From: Diospyros lotus | Taxonomy: Eukaryota > Streptophyta > Magnoliopsida > Ericales > Ebenaceae | Length of the DNA: 64,000 bases | Assembly (NCBI RefSeq): GCF_014633365.1 | Contig: NC_068349.1 | Location: 19,668,753 to 19,732,752 of the forward strand | Reading direction: 5' to 3' | Part shown: positions 12,901 through 24,900 of the stretch, piece by piece | Layout: every line of letters begins with the position of its first letter | Numbering within the stretch: position 1 is the stretch's first letter | Translations under genes and position numbers: made by a program | The notes under the pieces: model-generated | Told to the model about the DNA's origin: nothing | Databases searched by the model: none | The model's input: the letters and a program-made list of their open reading frames with translations, nothing else

Positions 12901-15900
12901 TTTCTCATAATTGCACTGGTGGGTAAAGTGGCCACAGATTGCAGTTGCATAAGGGCGTGGAGAGCCACCTGGTGTTTCATGTGTCCCTCTTGAAGAAGTA
13001 TGTGGAGCCTAATGCTACTATTAGCCCTGACTTATAGAAGTGGAAGTGGAGCCACAAGCTATCATATACAGAAGGGTAATCCATCAGGAGCCCTTACCCT
13101 TAATCTAAGTGTTGGTATAGTGGTCCCACCCACTGTTGTTAGAATTTTACGATTCATGATTCGAATCGTACGATTCAACTCGATTCATATAGAAATCGAG
13201 TCGAATCTATAGGGTGAATCTAAAATCCCTTAGAATCGTACGATTCACGATTCGAATCGTATGATTCAAGTTGATTCATATAGAAATCGAATTGAATTTA
13301 TAAGGTGAATAAAAAATCCTTTAAAATCAACTATGAATCGAACGAATCGACTGTGAATCGCATGAATAGCTCGATTCGTCCAATTCATTCAATTCGTGCG
13401 ACTTCGTCTGCATGTGCACTTTAATCAAATATTCCTTCAATTTGACTATCTTTGAAAACAAAGAAGATGATGAAGATGATGATGCTCTTGAACTTGAAGA
13501 TGAAGATGATTGATAACTAGTGAAGATTATGGACAATGGAGTTTATTAGTAACCTTATAGTTGTAGGGTTTTTTCTTTCTAGCTTGTTATTTTGAAAGTG
13601 GTTTGGTTCGGTGCAATTTGAATTTAAAGGCAACATGAATATACTTATGCATTTTGGTATAATTTTAAACTTAGCAAATATATTTAGAAGTTTATTTATC
13701 TATTTATATTTAAAAGAATTGATCATGGTGGACACATTATTTATTTTCTATAGATATATATTATTTATAGTTGAAATTGAGAATGCGTATCGAATCTTAT
13801 GATTCGATTCGATTCTCAATTCACGATTCATAAAATAAGGATTTCGATTCTCGATTCGAATCTCAATTTAACAACTATGGTCCCACCTACACCTAGAGAA
13901 TACCACTTGGGAATACCTACCACAATTGCTGAAATAGTTTCCATGAGCTACTCATTTACTTACCTTCCTTGGGGATAAGGAAGATTTCAAGGGGAGGGGA
14001 TTGTCACGAGCCTAAGGGTGTAATTGTAATAAACCTACAGTAGCAGTAGCATGTGTACTTAACGGTTACCGCTTATGATGATTGTACCTAGTTGGTTACG
14101 CCAATAAGCCGAGGGTGATAGCCTATAAAAGGCATTGTAAAAGAGGATGGGAACTATCCATGAAAGCATTCGGTTCTCTCTCTCTAAATATTCTTTCCCT
14201 CTCCTTTCTCTCTCTCTTCTTTTAAATTCTCCCTCCAATTTCTCTCTAATCTACGACTCTCTTGGAATTGTCCAAGCCTCTGATCTGAGACTTGACAGTC
14301 CTTAGAAAGGTACAAAGTAAGGTTGGTTGCTAAGGGATACACACAAACATATGGGGCAGATTATCTTGAGACATTTGCTCTAGTGGCAAAAATGAACACT
14401 GTGAGGGTGCTATTGTCCTTGGTTGCTAATCTAGGTTGGAAATTGTAGCAGTTTGATATCAAGAATGCATTTCTACATGATGACTTAGAGGAGGAGATCT
14501 ATATGGAAGTACCACCTGGGTTCGGATCAAAGATAGGGGAAGATGTGGTATGTAGGTTGAAAAAGACTATAAACTAAAACAATCACCAAGAGCATGGTTT
14601 GGACGGTTCACCAAAGTCATGCTTGGTATGGGATACAAACAAGTCAAGATGATCACACTTTGTTTATACATTACTCAGCCACAAGGGGAGTGATTGCATT
14701 GCGTGTATATGTAGATGATATTATAGTAATTGGAAATTATATGGAAGGAGTGGAAACTTTCAGAGACTGCTTGGTCAAGGAATTTATTGAAATATTTTTT
14801 TGGAAATTGAGGTGGCTCATTCTAGGTGGGAAATCTTATATCTCAATAGAAATACATATGTGACTGGTTGACCGAAGCTACTATGTTGGGAAGTAAGGCT
14901 GTTGACAGACCTATTGAATCTAATCACTGGCTAGGAGATGTCTCGGAAGATGGTGCAGTGGATAAAGGTTCCTATTAGAGGCTAGTGGGAAGGCTTATTT
15001 ACCTTTCACATACACAGCCATACATTGCTTATGCGGTGAGTGTGGCCAGTCCGTTCATGCATAGTCCTAAGGAAACTCACCTAAAAACAGTGTACATGAT
15101 CCTACATTATTTAAAGGGGACACCCTATAAAGGTATATTGTTTAGGAAGGGGGGAGAGCTGTCTTTTGAAACTTATAATGATGCTGACTATGCAGGGTCA
15201 GTTGTTGATAGAAGGTCAAGATCAGGGTATTGCACATTTCCAGGAGGTAATCTTGTGACTTGGAAGAGTAAGAAATAAAGTGTTGTAGCCCAGTCAAGTG
15301 TTGAAGCAGTGTTCAGATCAATGACCCTAGGAATATGTGAATTACTTTGGATCAAGATACTCTTGGATCAAGTGGACAACACTTATGAGACTCTACTGTG
15401 ATAATAAATTTGCTATTAACATTACTCATAATCTAGTACAACATGACTAGACAAAGTATGTTGAAATGGATAGACATTTCATAAAGGAGAAGCTAGATAG
15501 TGGCCTGATTTGCACCCCATTTGTATCTATCGGTGATCAGCTTGTAGATATTCTTACAAAAGGATTGCCTAGCCCTGTGTGTCAAAGATTATTGAGCAAG
15601 ATTGGAACGCAAGATATTCACTCACAATCTTGGGGAGGAATGTTAGAAAATACCGAGATTCCCATCCATAGTCGGAGATTATATACTTGATCTATGTTTC
15701 CGTATTTCCAATTCCATTCTATATCTTTCTCCTAGGAGATTCTATCTTGACTGTATCTTTCCAGCTGTATGTCATGAACCTAGGGTTCATAACAGGATTA
15801 AGAAGTAATTGGGGAGGAATTGAATTGGAGAAGAAATTAGAATTGAAAGAGAACTGATAACAGAATGATTGGAGGAGGAAATGGAGCAGGAATGGGGGAA

Positions 15901-18900
15901 AGAAATCAGTAGAAAGGGAGAGAGTAATAGAGAGAAATGGAAGGGAGATTTAGAGAGAAATGTAGAGAGGAAATTAGAGATTCAATATTAATTTCAGCAT
16001 ATCCTATCCCATCCCTTTACATAGCCTTATATAGGCATATTTGCTCCTAACTAACTGCATAACAGCACTCATGTGCTTCTAACCAATTGCTAAAATATCT
16101 AAAATATCTTCTAACAACTATTATCAATCTATTACTATATTGTCCTTCTATAGATTCTTGGGTCATGACACTGTATTCTAGGTTGTAAGTATTTCCTAAT
16201 TTTTGTAGGATCTAATTAGGAGACTGCCTATTATATAAGATTAGTTTTTCCCATTGACCAACTATATATGTTCTTGTAACCCTACAATGAGGAATGATGT
16301 TGGATTATTGGTTGCTTTTGACAATTTCAATTTAAGATTAGTCGTGCAGTCCAGTGAGATGTAATTATGCAGGTATATGATTAACCAGCCATTTGCAATA
16401 TTGAAATTATTTTAGTCATAAAGTGAAGTCGGAGATATGACTTGAAGATTACTATTCATTGCAACATCTAATTATAGAATTGTCTGTATAGATTGTTGTA
16501 GGGTTAACTCCTCGTGGGTAAGTATGTTTGCTTATATTGAACTGGATTGACCATAAAAGTAATTATTCATTGATAAATTATTCTCAAGAGGGAAATTTTG
16601 GAAGAAAATTTCTAAATGATCATTAAGTATTTGCTTGATGCTTAAGTTTTAAATGCAAACAATTTTTTTTTTGGCAATTTTGTAACCATCTTTGCAGAAA
16701 CTAAGATAGACGGATCTTGTTTTAACCATCTTTTGGAAAATTATTTATTTTATGGCAATTTTGTAACCATCTTTGCAGTAATTAATAGCGAGGGCTTTAA
16801 TTTTAATTTCTTCCTTTAAGAGTACAACTGCCACCATATAATGAAATTAACTAATGCTTTATTAAGTCATTTATTACCCGATTTTTCATGGGTAAATAAG
16901 TGGAAAGGAATAGTGTAGAATTAATGAATCTTAGAGATCCCACTACTGCACGTGAATTATACTAGCATAAACTTATGCTTATCAATTTGGGGTTTGAATT
17001 CAGCCTTAAAGGCAAAGGGATGACAGAATATTTGGGATATGCTTACACTCCATATAATGCTTCAATACCAATTGTTGTTTTTTGAAAACCATGCCAAGAA
17101 AATTTAAAAAAAAATCAGGTCATTCGCGTATCCTCTACTGATTCAAGCTTGGAGATTTGAAGCCACTACCTCAACAAGAATAATGTTGTCTACTCATAAA
17201 AGAAACTATAAGACTCCTAACAGCATTTTTCTGTTTAATCTGAATACTAGCATTAATCATAAATGTGTGAATAATCCAAATTTTTTAACTTCTATGACAC
17301 TGGCTGGTCCACTTTTGTGAAACTAAAAGCCCTCATTTATTTACCACTCATGCTTGAACTGTTAAGATGTTGATTGTTATTTAGCCAACTTTTCTCTCAC
17401 CAGTTCTTCAAGGACAGGCACTACTTGGATAAGGAATGGGGATTCTACTTTTCTTCTGTAAGTACAGAAAGACAATGGTCACTTGTTATGGTTTCTCATA
17501 GTAGCATACCTTGATTAAATGTGGTATGGTACTTCTCAATTGTCTGAAGTGCTTTTGGTTTGATGGTTTTTCAGGGATCCAAAGGAAATGTCATTCTGGA
17601 GGTAAATTAACCATTTATTCTTCTCAGCTATAATTCCAATTCCTATTCAGCAGCTTAGATTGCCTTTATTTGTCGTATCTTTGTATCAACTAAATTATGA
17701 TCTAGTTATTATTGCAATTCAAGATGGTACTTATAGTCTCATTCATGTAATTCTTGCAAATCTAAATTTGTGGATAAGGTAGTTGGCCCAAGAATATATG
17801 ACAGGCTATTTAATTCACGATTTGAATTTGAATACCATTTCTATAACCACATGTGATCTAACATTCTTCTTTGGTTTTGCGATGCCTTTGCTATTGGGGG
17901 AGCACCATAAGGGCATAACTTAATTTTGTTTCTTATTGGGAGCCATGGTAGTATGGTTCATTATCTTCTTGTAGTTGTTGTATTAATCTTTCATAGACAC
18001 GTATTATCTTAGGTATGCTTCATGTGACATCAATAACTTACATTAGTATTGTATGCCATTTACATTTCTTATTTGGACTCTAGAAGTCCTTGAACTTCCT
18101 TTGTATTTGCAATTTTGGCTACTCATAGCTATTATTAATGAATAGGTTGGTTGCGGAGCAGGAAACACTATCTTTCCTCTTATTGCTACCTATCAAGACA
18201 TTTTTATTCATGCATGTGATTTTTCTCCACGAGCTATCAACTTGGTTAAGGTTTGGATTCTTGTTTCCTTTTCCTTACCATTGCTATGAAATTTCTGGTT
18301 AAAGGCTATTAGCACACATACACTTTGCTATCATGATGTGTACTAGAGTTGTTGGGATATGGAGTGGCACAATTGTGTTCGCCTATTATAGGTAGAAGAT
18401 CTCATTAACAATGGTATAAAGACAAAGACACCATTTTATTTTGTTGAAACTTGCTTTGATGCATGGTCTATTGTGCTTTGACCACTCAACTTTGAAGTTA
18501 TGGATAAGATAACAACTTAAACCATTTTAATTTTCATTTATGGCATGCATGTTAACAAAAGGAACTTGGCCTTTCAACTTCTTTTGTAAAGTTGAGGAGA
18601 ATGAATTGTGAAGTGTTATAGTTTAGTAACGTTAGAAATTTTATTGTGTGGGTTCATGTACCACACAAGTCATTGTGTCAGTTTCATCACAATGCTCAAC
18701 ATGCACATGTTGCCTCAATAGAAAAGAGAGGCCATTAGCTTGGTCAGTGAATATGTGAGAGCATTGAGATGTAAAGGATAGCTTTTCAAATTTTTTTTGT
18801 TAGCCAGGAGCTTACATATTCTTCATGCAATCTTTGGAAGTGCCACTTCACCAGGATAGTGAGGGTATTACACCATTAGTTGTTGGTATAGAATTATGTA

Positions 18901-21900
18901 GAGCCACCTTCAAGATCCAATAACCTAAAAAGGGGTTTTACCCTCTCATTCCAATGGATATTCCAAATGCTATTGCCAAATATCCAAAGAACAATGTCAA
19001 GGATTCTTGATGGTGCATTCATAGTTCCTTGCAGGTGATAATTAGTGCATTATCCTTGATCTTGCATAGGATGGCTTTACTAGCATTCATCCTTTGTTGT
19101 TTTACTCAAGAATTTGTGATAGAATTGGTTGGTTGAATCTAGTTTTGTTTGAGGGCTCTACTAATCAAACAAGTACTTCGACTTAGTAGACTTGCAAAAA
19201 TGGTTGGGTTGTTTTCAGGTTATTTATTTATTTTTTATTATGTATCATAAGATAGTGTCTTATGATTGTCTATTATCATAATTAATATATTTGGATAGTG
19301 TTGGATTCTGGTATAGTTGTGTGTATGTGGCTACTATAGAAAGGTTGACCTGGTGGTGCAAGGCCGTAAAAGGCAAATTCTATGGCATAAATTAGGGAAG
19401 ACAGAAAGGAAGATAACAATCAATCTAAATGGCAGTTATTGAATATAAGCTGTGATTAAGAGAATGTTTCTATGTTTATTCTTTCCTTTTCTAGATATCT
19501 AAACTGTAAATTCTAGAATTATAAATAAAGGGAAAGCCGAAGAGGTAGGGGTCTTTGTCTACCCTTTCAAAAGCCACAATTGCCTGTTGATTTTTACATG
19601 GTATCAGAGCCACAATTAGGCTAGGTACAGAAAAGACGATTTTTTGAGTGCCGAGAGGAGGTTAGACCATCCAGTGTTACAGGGATGTAGTGCCTAGTGA
19701 AGGGCTTAGGACTGCAGTACCCTCTGAAAATCCATCCTTGTTGATTAGTTTGATAAAACTAGATGGGAGTAATTACCCAGCCTGGTCATGCTTCTGCAAA
19801 CTTTTCATCAAAGCCTGAGGATTGGAGGATTACATCACTGGTATGAAGGGTTAAAAGCCTCCCACAAGAGATGTACATACCTGACAATGGGAGGTAGAGA
19901 ACTCCCTGGTGATGTATTGGCTAATTAACATAATGTAACCAAACATTGCCAAGGCGTATCTACTGCCCGATATAGCATGGAACATCTAGAATACCACACA
20001 TCTCAAACGTACTCTCAAATCAGAAATGATGCACAAATATATGAGATCTGAAAAAAGGTACATGAAACTAAAAAGGGTGAGTGGTCAGTTTCTCAGCACT
20101 ATGCTGAATTAAATAGTTCATAGATTATTATTATCAAGATATTCAGGCTGAATGCCCTAAGGATGCCTCTAAAGTTCAAAAAATGATAGATAAAGAAAGA
20201 GTATTTAATTTTCTAGCCTAGTTGAATGTAGGGTGTGTTTGATTGCATTACCTAGAATTTAATTCTAGGTAATGATTGCCTAGAAAACAAAAATCACCCC
20301 ACCCCCTTGGAAAATGAATTTCATGGAAATAAGCTTTAAATGCTTGTACCATATACATAGTTTTCATAGAAAAGTTAAGAGTGTTTAATTGCTTTCATAG
20401 AAAATATATATAATAATTACACATTTTCTATGGTAAATGTGTGCAATCAAACACACTCGTAGAATTTGACCAAGTCAGGGTTTAGATCTTAGGTAGAGAG
20501 CCTTTTCCCACTTTAAAATAGGCTTACTCTTATGTTCACTAAGAAGAGAGCAGGAGGAGTGTTATACTCCTGCCTACTACAACAAGCAAATCTGCTATGA
20601 TGGTAAAACCCTCACCTGACAGTTTTTCTACCAGCAAGGGAATATCAGTAAGGATCTGCCGAGGTGTGATTATTGTGAAGGGTGTGCGTGCATTCCTTGG
20701 CCTCGCTGGGTGCTATCGTAAATTCATCAGGGGTTTTGGAACCATTGCCGCTCCACTCACCTAGTTAACTTCCAAAGCTGGATTTCATTGAAACTCTTGA
20801 GGTAGAACAAGCATTCCTTCAACTTAAGAAAGCACTGACAACTGCCCCAGTTCTACGGCTTCCAGATTTTTCTCAGCAATTTATAGTGGAGTGTGATGCA
20901 TGCGGAACCAATATAGGAGCGATTCTGTCCCAGTAGGGCCAATCCATTGCATTTTTTAGCATGGCACTGAAAAGTACAGCATTGATATTATCAACTTATG
21001 ACAAGGAGATGTTGGCAATTGTTAAGGCTACCAGTAAGTGGAGACCATATCTTCTTGGTAGACCCTTTATAGTACAAACAGATCAAAGGAGTTTGAAGTA
21101 CCTCCTAGAGCAGTGCATTACCACGCCCACACAACTATGTTGGCTACCAAAAAATTTTGGGGTACGATTATGAGATACAATATAAAAAAAGGGTTGACAA
21201 CAAAGGAGCGGATGCTTTATCTTGAATCGCAGAATTTGAGTTCTGTGTTGTGTCACTACCAAATTCTGATTGGTGGATCACTCTCCAAGAAAAAGTTTTA
21301 TCTGATCCTTTTTATGAGCAGGTTAAGTTACATCAAGATAAAACTCCTCACCTTTATCTTCAGAGGGATGGAGTTTGGTTTAAGAAGGGGCAAATTGTTT
21401 TGAGTCCTAATTTGACTCTAATTCCGGCAATCTTGGCCAATAATCACTCATCACCAGTGGGGGGACATTTTGGGTTTCAAAACAATTTCAGCCGTATTAA
21501 ATCTGTTTTTTGTTGGTTAGGGATGCGAACGCCGGTTAAGCAATTTATCCAAGAGTCTGATACTTGTCAACAATGTAAAATTGAGACTTTGCAACCAGCC
21601 GGACTCTTTCAGCCTTTGGAAATTCCTGGAAAGATTTGGACTGATATCTCCATGGATTTCATTAAGGGCCTTCCTTCCTCACAAGGGTATAAAGTTATAA
21701 TGGTGGTGGTGGACCACTTGTCGAAGTATGCTCACTTTGTTCTGTTAAAGCATCCATTCACAGCTTTAACAGTAGCTAAATCATTCTTAAGTCAAATTGT
21801 AAAGTTACATGGGGTGCTGAGATCCATTACTAGTGACCGTGACAAGGTTTTTGTTAGTGCCTTTTGGAAAGCTTTGTTTCAAATGCAGGGAACTTCTCTC

Positions 21901-24900
21901 TGTATGAGTTTTAGTTATCACCCACAAACGAATGGACAATTTGAAGTGATCAACCACACCCTCGAGCAGTATCTTCGTTGCTTCACACATGATCAGCCCA
22001 AAAAATGGTTGGATTGACTTGCTTGGGTGGAATATAGTTACAACACTATGGTTCATTCTGCCACACGCCTCACTCCTTTTGAAGCAGTTTATGGAGTTCC
22101 TCCACCAAATTTGCTCTCCTATGTTCCATGTACTACTAAGGTGGATTGGCTTGCTTGGGTGGAATATAGTTAAACACTACGGTTCATTCCGCCATGCGCC
22201 TCACTCCTTTTGAAGCAGTTTATGGAGTTCCTCCACCAAATTTGCTCTCCTATGTTCCATGTACTACTAAGGTGCAGGCAATTGATGAACTTTTGCAAGA
22301 TTAGGACTACACCATCATTTGGTAATGGCCTAGAACTGTATGAAGGTTCAAGCAGATCAACAACGACTTGAGGTAACATTCAACTGTCATGACCCAAGAT
22401 TCCATAGAAGGGCATTATAGTAATAGACTTAGCAAGTTGTTAGGAGATATTTTGTAATGTTGTTACAGCACATGGATGCTGTTATTTTTGTAAGATGAAG
22501 CATATAAAAGGTTGTTGGTAGGAGAAGGAAAAGGTGGTTGAATGAATAAAAATCTTATTTCTCTCTCTCTCTCTCTCTTTTAATTCTCCTTCCCCTCTCC
22601 CGTCTCTCCCTCTCGTTCTTCTTTCCCCTCTCTTCTGTTTCTTCCCCCTTCTTCTTCTGATTTCCCCCCCCCCCTCATTCTTCTCATTTCCTCCCCCAAA
22701 CCAGGCAATTCTTGGTTCTAAACCTATTGGATCCTTCCGATTTCCAATCTAATCCTAGAATAAACCCTAGAATCATGACAAATGGTATCAGAGCCAACGA
22801 TTCTCGACTGTGATTCCGTCAAAATCCTATTAATATTCAACGAGCAGAGTTGGGTGAATTCCGGTGGTTCTGGAGTGATTGGAAGGTGAGTACGAAGGTG
22901 GCTGATCCATTGCGTTAGGTGGTTTTGATCGGCAGTTCAGTTGTAGATCAAAGACTCTACTGTCTGAGTTTTGAAGACGAAGATGTCCATTGAATCTTAG
23001 TATTGAATTCCGACGCATGAGGAGTCAGCAGTGACTCTCGGTTGTGAAATTCTGAATGTTGCCAACTTCTGGAGGCGACTTCGAAGGACGGTATCTGGCT
23101 AGTGATTTTCATATCCGACCGTGATAGGGGAGGTGAGATACGACCACGATTCTCGGCAATCCAGGCGGATTCAAGGAGCTACCATTTGCCAATGGTCCTA
23201 GGCTTAGAAGGTCGTGACTGGAGTGGGTGATGCGGTTTGGTCGGATGATGGGAGTTGGTGACCAGAGGTTGACGCGAACGGCTAGGAGGTTGCGACTGGT
23301 GCAGGGGTTCCAAGCGATCGTGGTTGTGTAGCGGGGTTCTAGCTATCGCGGTTTGGTCGGGCATATGATCTTGGCCGTTGTATCTTAGTGACGGTCCTCA
23401 ACGTCGTTGTATCTTAGTGACGGTCCTCAACCTCCATCCACAGTAATTGATCCTCAATTCTAGAAAAAATCCGTGGGTGCAGCACAATCACTCAAGGAAG
23501 GTGTCACGACCATTACCAAATGCGACCAGTGAGTAGGCAGTTCTTGGCTTGGAATCCGAAGTGATCGCTATTTTGCAGTGGGTGTCGCGATTTGAACTAG
23601 CTGTGGGTTTGGTGATTCTGGAATCGGAAGTGATCGCAAATTGGAGTGGGTGTGTTGTTGCGGTCGTACCCATTGCGGGCAAAGCTTAATGATAGAAACA
23701 GAGGAAGGATTTCGTGTTGTGGTCGTATCAATTGTTGTCATCAGTAGAGGTAGCCTTTCGGTGAATCGCACAGTTTGGGCGGATGAGGTGGACGTCTCAT
23801 CGATCGGAATTACAGAGCGGTTGAGTTGGGCAGGACTCAATCACGAAGGAGGGTTAATTACGAGTGGAGACATGGGTCAGCCGATTCCAAGCCATCGGAG
23901 GATCACCACCACGATCGGAACTACCCACTGAGCAATTTCCTAAGATTACGGAGATTGAGCTTGGTCTGATAGCTAAGGCCGAACGTGGAAGGTAAGGCAT
24001 ATTTGAGTCCAGCCAGTTCCAGTGGTGAAGCAGAGTGTTCGAATTTTCTGCAGGCGTAACAAGAGGTGATTTGATTGTGAAATCTGGTAATTTTGCGAAT
24101 TGGAAGTGCGAAGCAGATTCTAGTGAACTCCAGCAATTTCGACAGATCCGAGTTGAAGGCCGGGCAATCAATTTCAGTGATTAGAAGTTCAATGACTAAT
24201 AGTAGCGAATCAGTGAAGAGCGGTATGTATAGAACACCTATCCCTTGGTCTTCCAAGTGTCATGTCCGTGAGATGTCGACCATGGGAAGCAGGGCACACA
24301 TGAAACAAATGGGGTCTCAATTGCAGCCGAATGATGTCGCATTTTCAATGGAATGTCCTGCTCGTGAAGCCTTGGGAAGTAGCCCACGAAGGAGTCCAAT
24401 GGAGTCTCAATTGCAGCAAAAGAATGCTTCATTTTCAGCTGAAATGGAGCCTCAATGGCAGCCAAAGAAGGCTGCATTTTCAGTTGGCAGCAACAGGGAC
24501 AAAGGAACAAGCAATGGGATTCATGAAGAGTGCAAGGAATTTAGTCAAATGTTCCACGAGAAGTTGCAAGAGTTTGCAATGATACTATCTTAGGAGTATC
24601 ATTATAGTTTTCCCGCCGAATATTTTGATGACTATCATGGAAGTTTTAACAAAGAGGAATGGAGAAGCCGAAGGAGAAGACAAGAAGGTGGGAAATTGAT
24701 TCATCATTGACTTTCGAGTATGTGCTTGGGTATTTTGAATTAGGCAGCAATATCAAGAAGGATGTTGGCAGCATCAGAGATGATATTGGTGATGGATTAC
24801 ATCCTTTAAAGGGAACCTATAATGAACAGATTGATAGGGAAACCAATGCAGAGGGATCATCTAATATTGCTGAAAAAGAAGTCCAAATAGAGGGGAATTG

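Larger units (their letters stand above)
8280..14297 (+). mobile_element. Gypsy element B, full length but dead, TSD GTCCT
   Basis: LTRs 8280-8558 and 14002-14297 (TGTCA(T/C)(A/G)AGCC ... ACTTGACA) are flanked by GTCCT at 8275-8279 and 14298-14302. TTGGTATTAGAGCC follows the left LTR, and a purine run (CAAGGGGAGGGGAT) precedes the right one. Domain order is gag, protease, RT, RNase H, integrase, as in Ty3/gypsy. It splits the copia A RT exactly between two in-frame halves (YRSDGS / [12 protein letters not shown]). Numerous stops, a defective protease and a defective RT make it inactive. Confidence 0.9.
4262..16323 (+). mobile_element. Copia element A, full length, nested, TSD ATTTC
   Basis: Direct LTRs begin TGTTAGAAAATA(T/C)CGAG and end TTTTGACA, and the whole is flanked by ATTTC at 4257-4261 and 16324-16328. 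A primer-binding site resembling the tRNA-iMet type (TGGTATTAGAGC) follows the left LTR, and a purine tract (CTTGGGGAGGAA, 15629-15640) precedes the right one. The internal order is gag, protease, integrase, RT, RNase H, as in copia. It is interrupted by a solo LTR at 5062, a MITE at 6282 and a gypsy element at 8280, and its right LTR carries another solo LTR. Many stops make it dead. Confidence 0.9.
4110..17403 (+). other. Intron 2 of the host gene (13,294 bp, TE-filled)
   Basis: Bounded by AGA|gtcagt and ctcaccag|TTC. About 12.06 kb of it is one nested insertion complex (4262-16323) with TSD ATTTC. Removing that complex leaves about 1.2 kb of ordinary AT-rich intron (4110-4261 and 16324-17403), in which I see no gene or other named feature. 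Confidence 0.88.

Noticed and set aside
23179..24256. Overlapping minus-strand ORFs in element E
   Set aside because: Pro/Ser/Thr-rich shadows of the opposite strand; no motif and overlapping in several frames.
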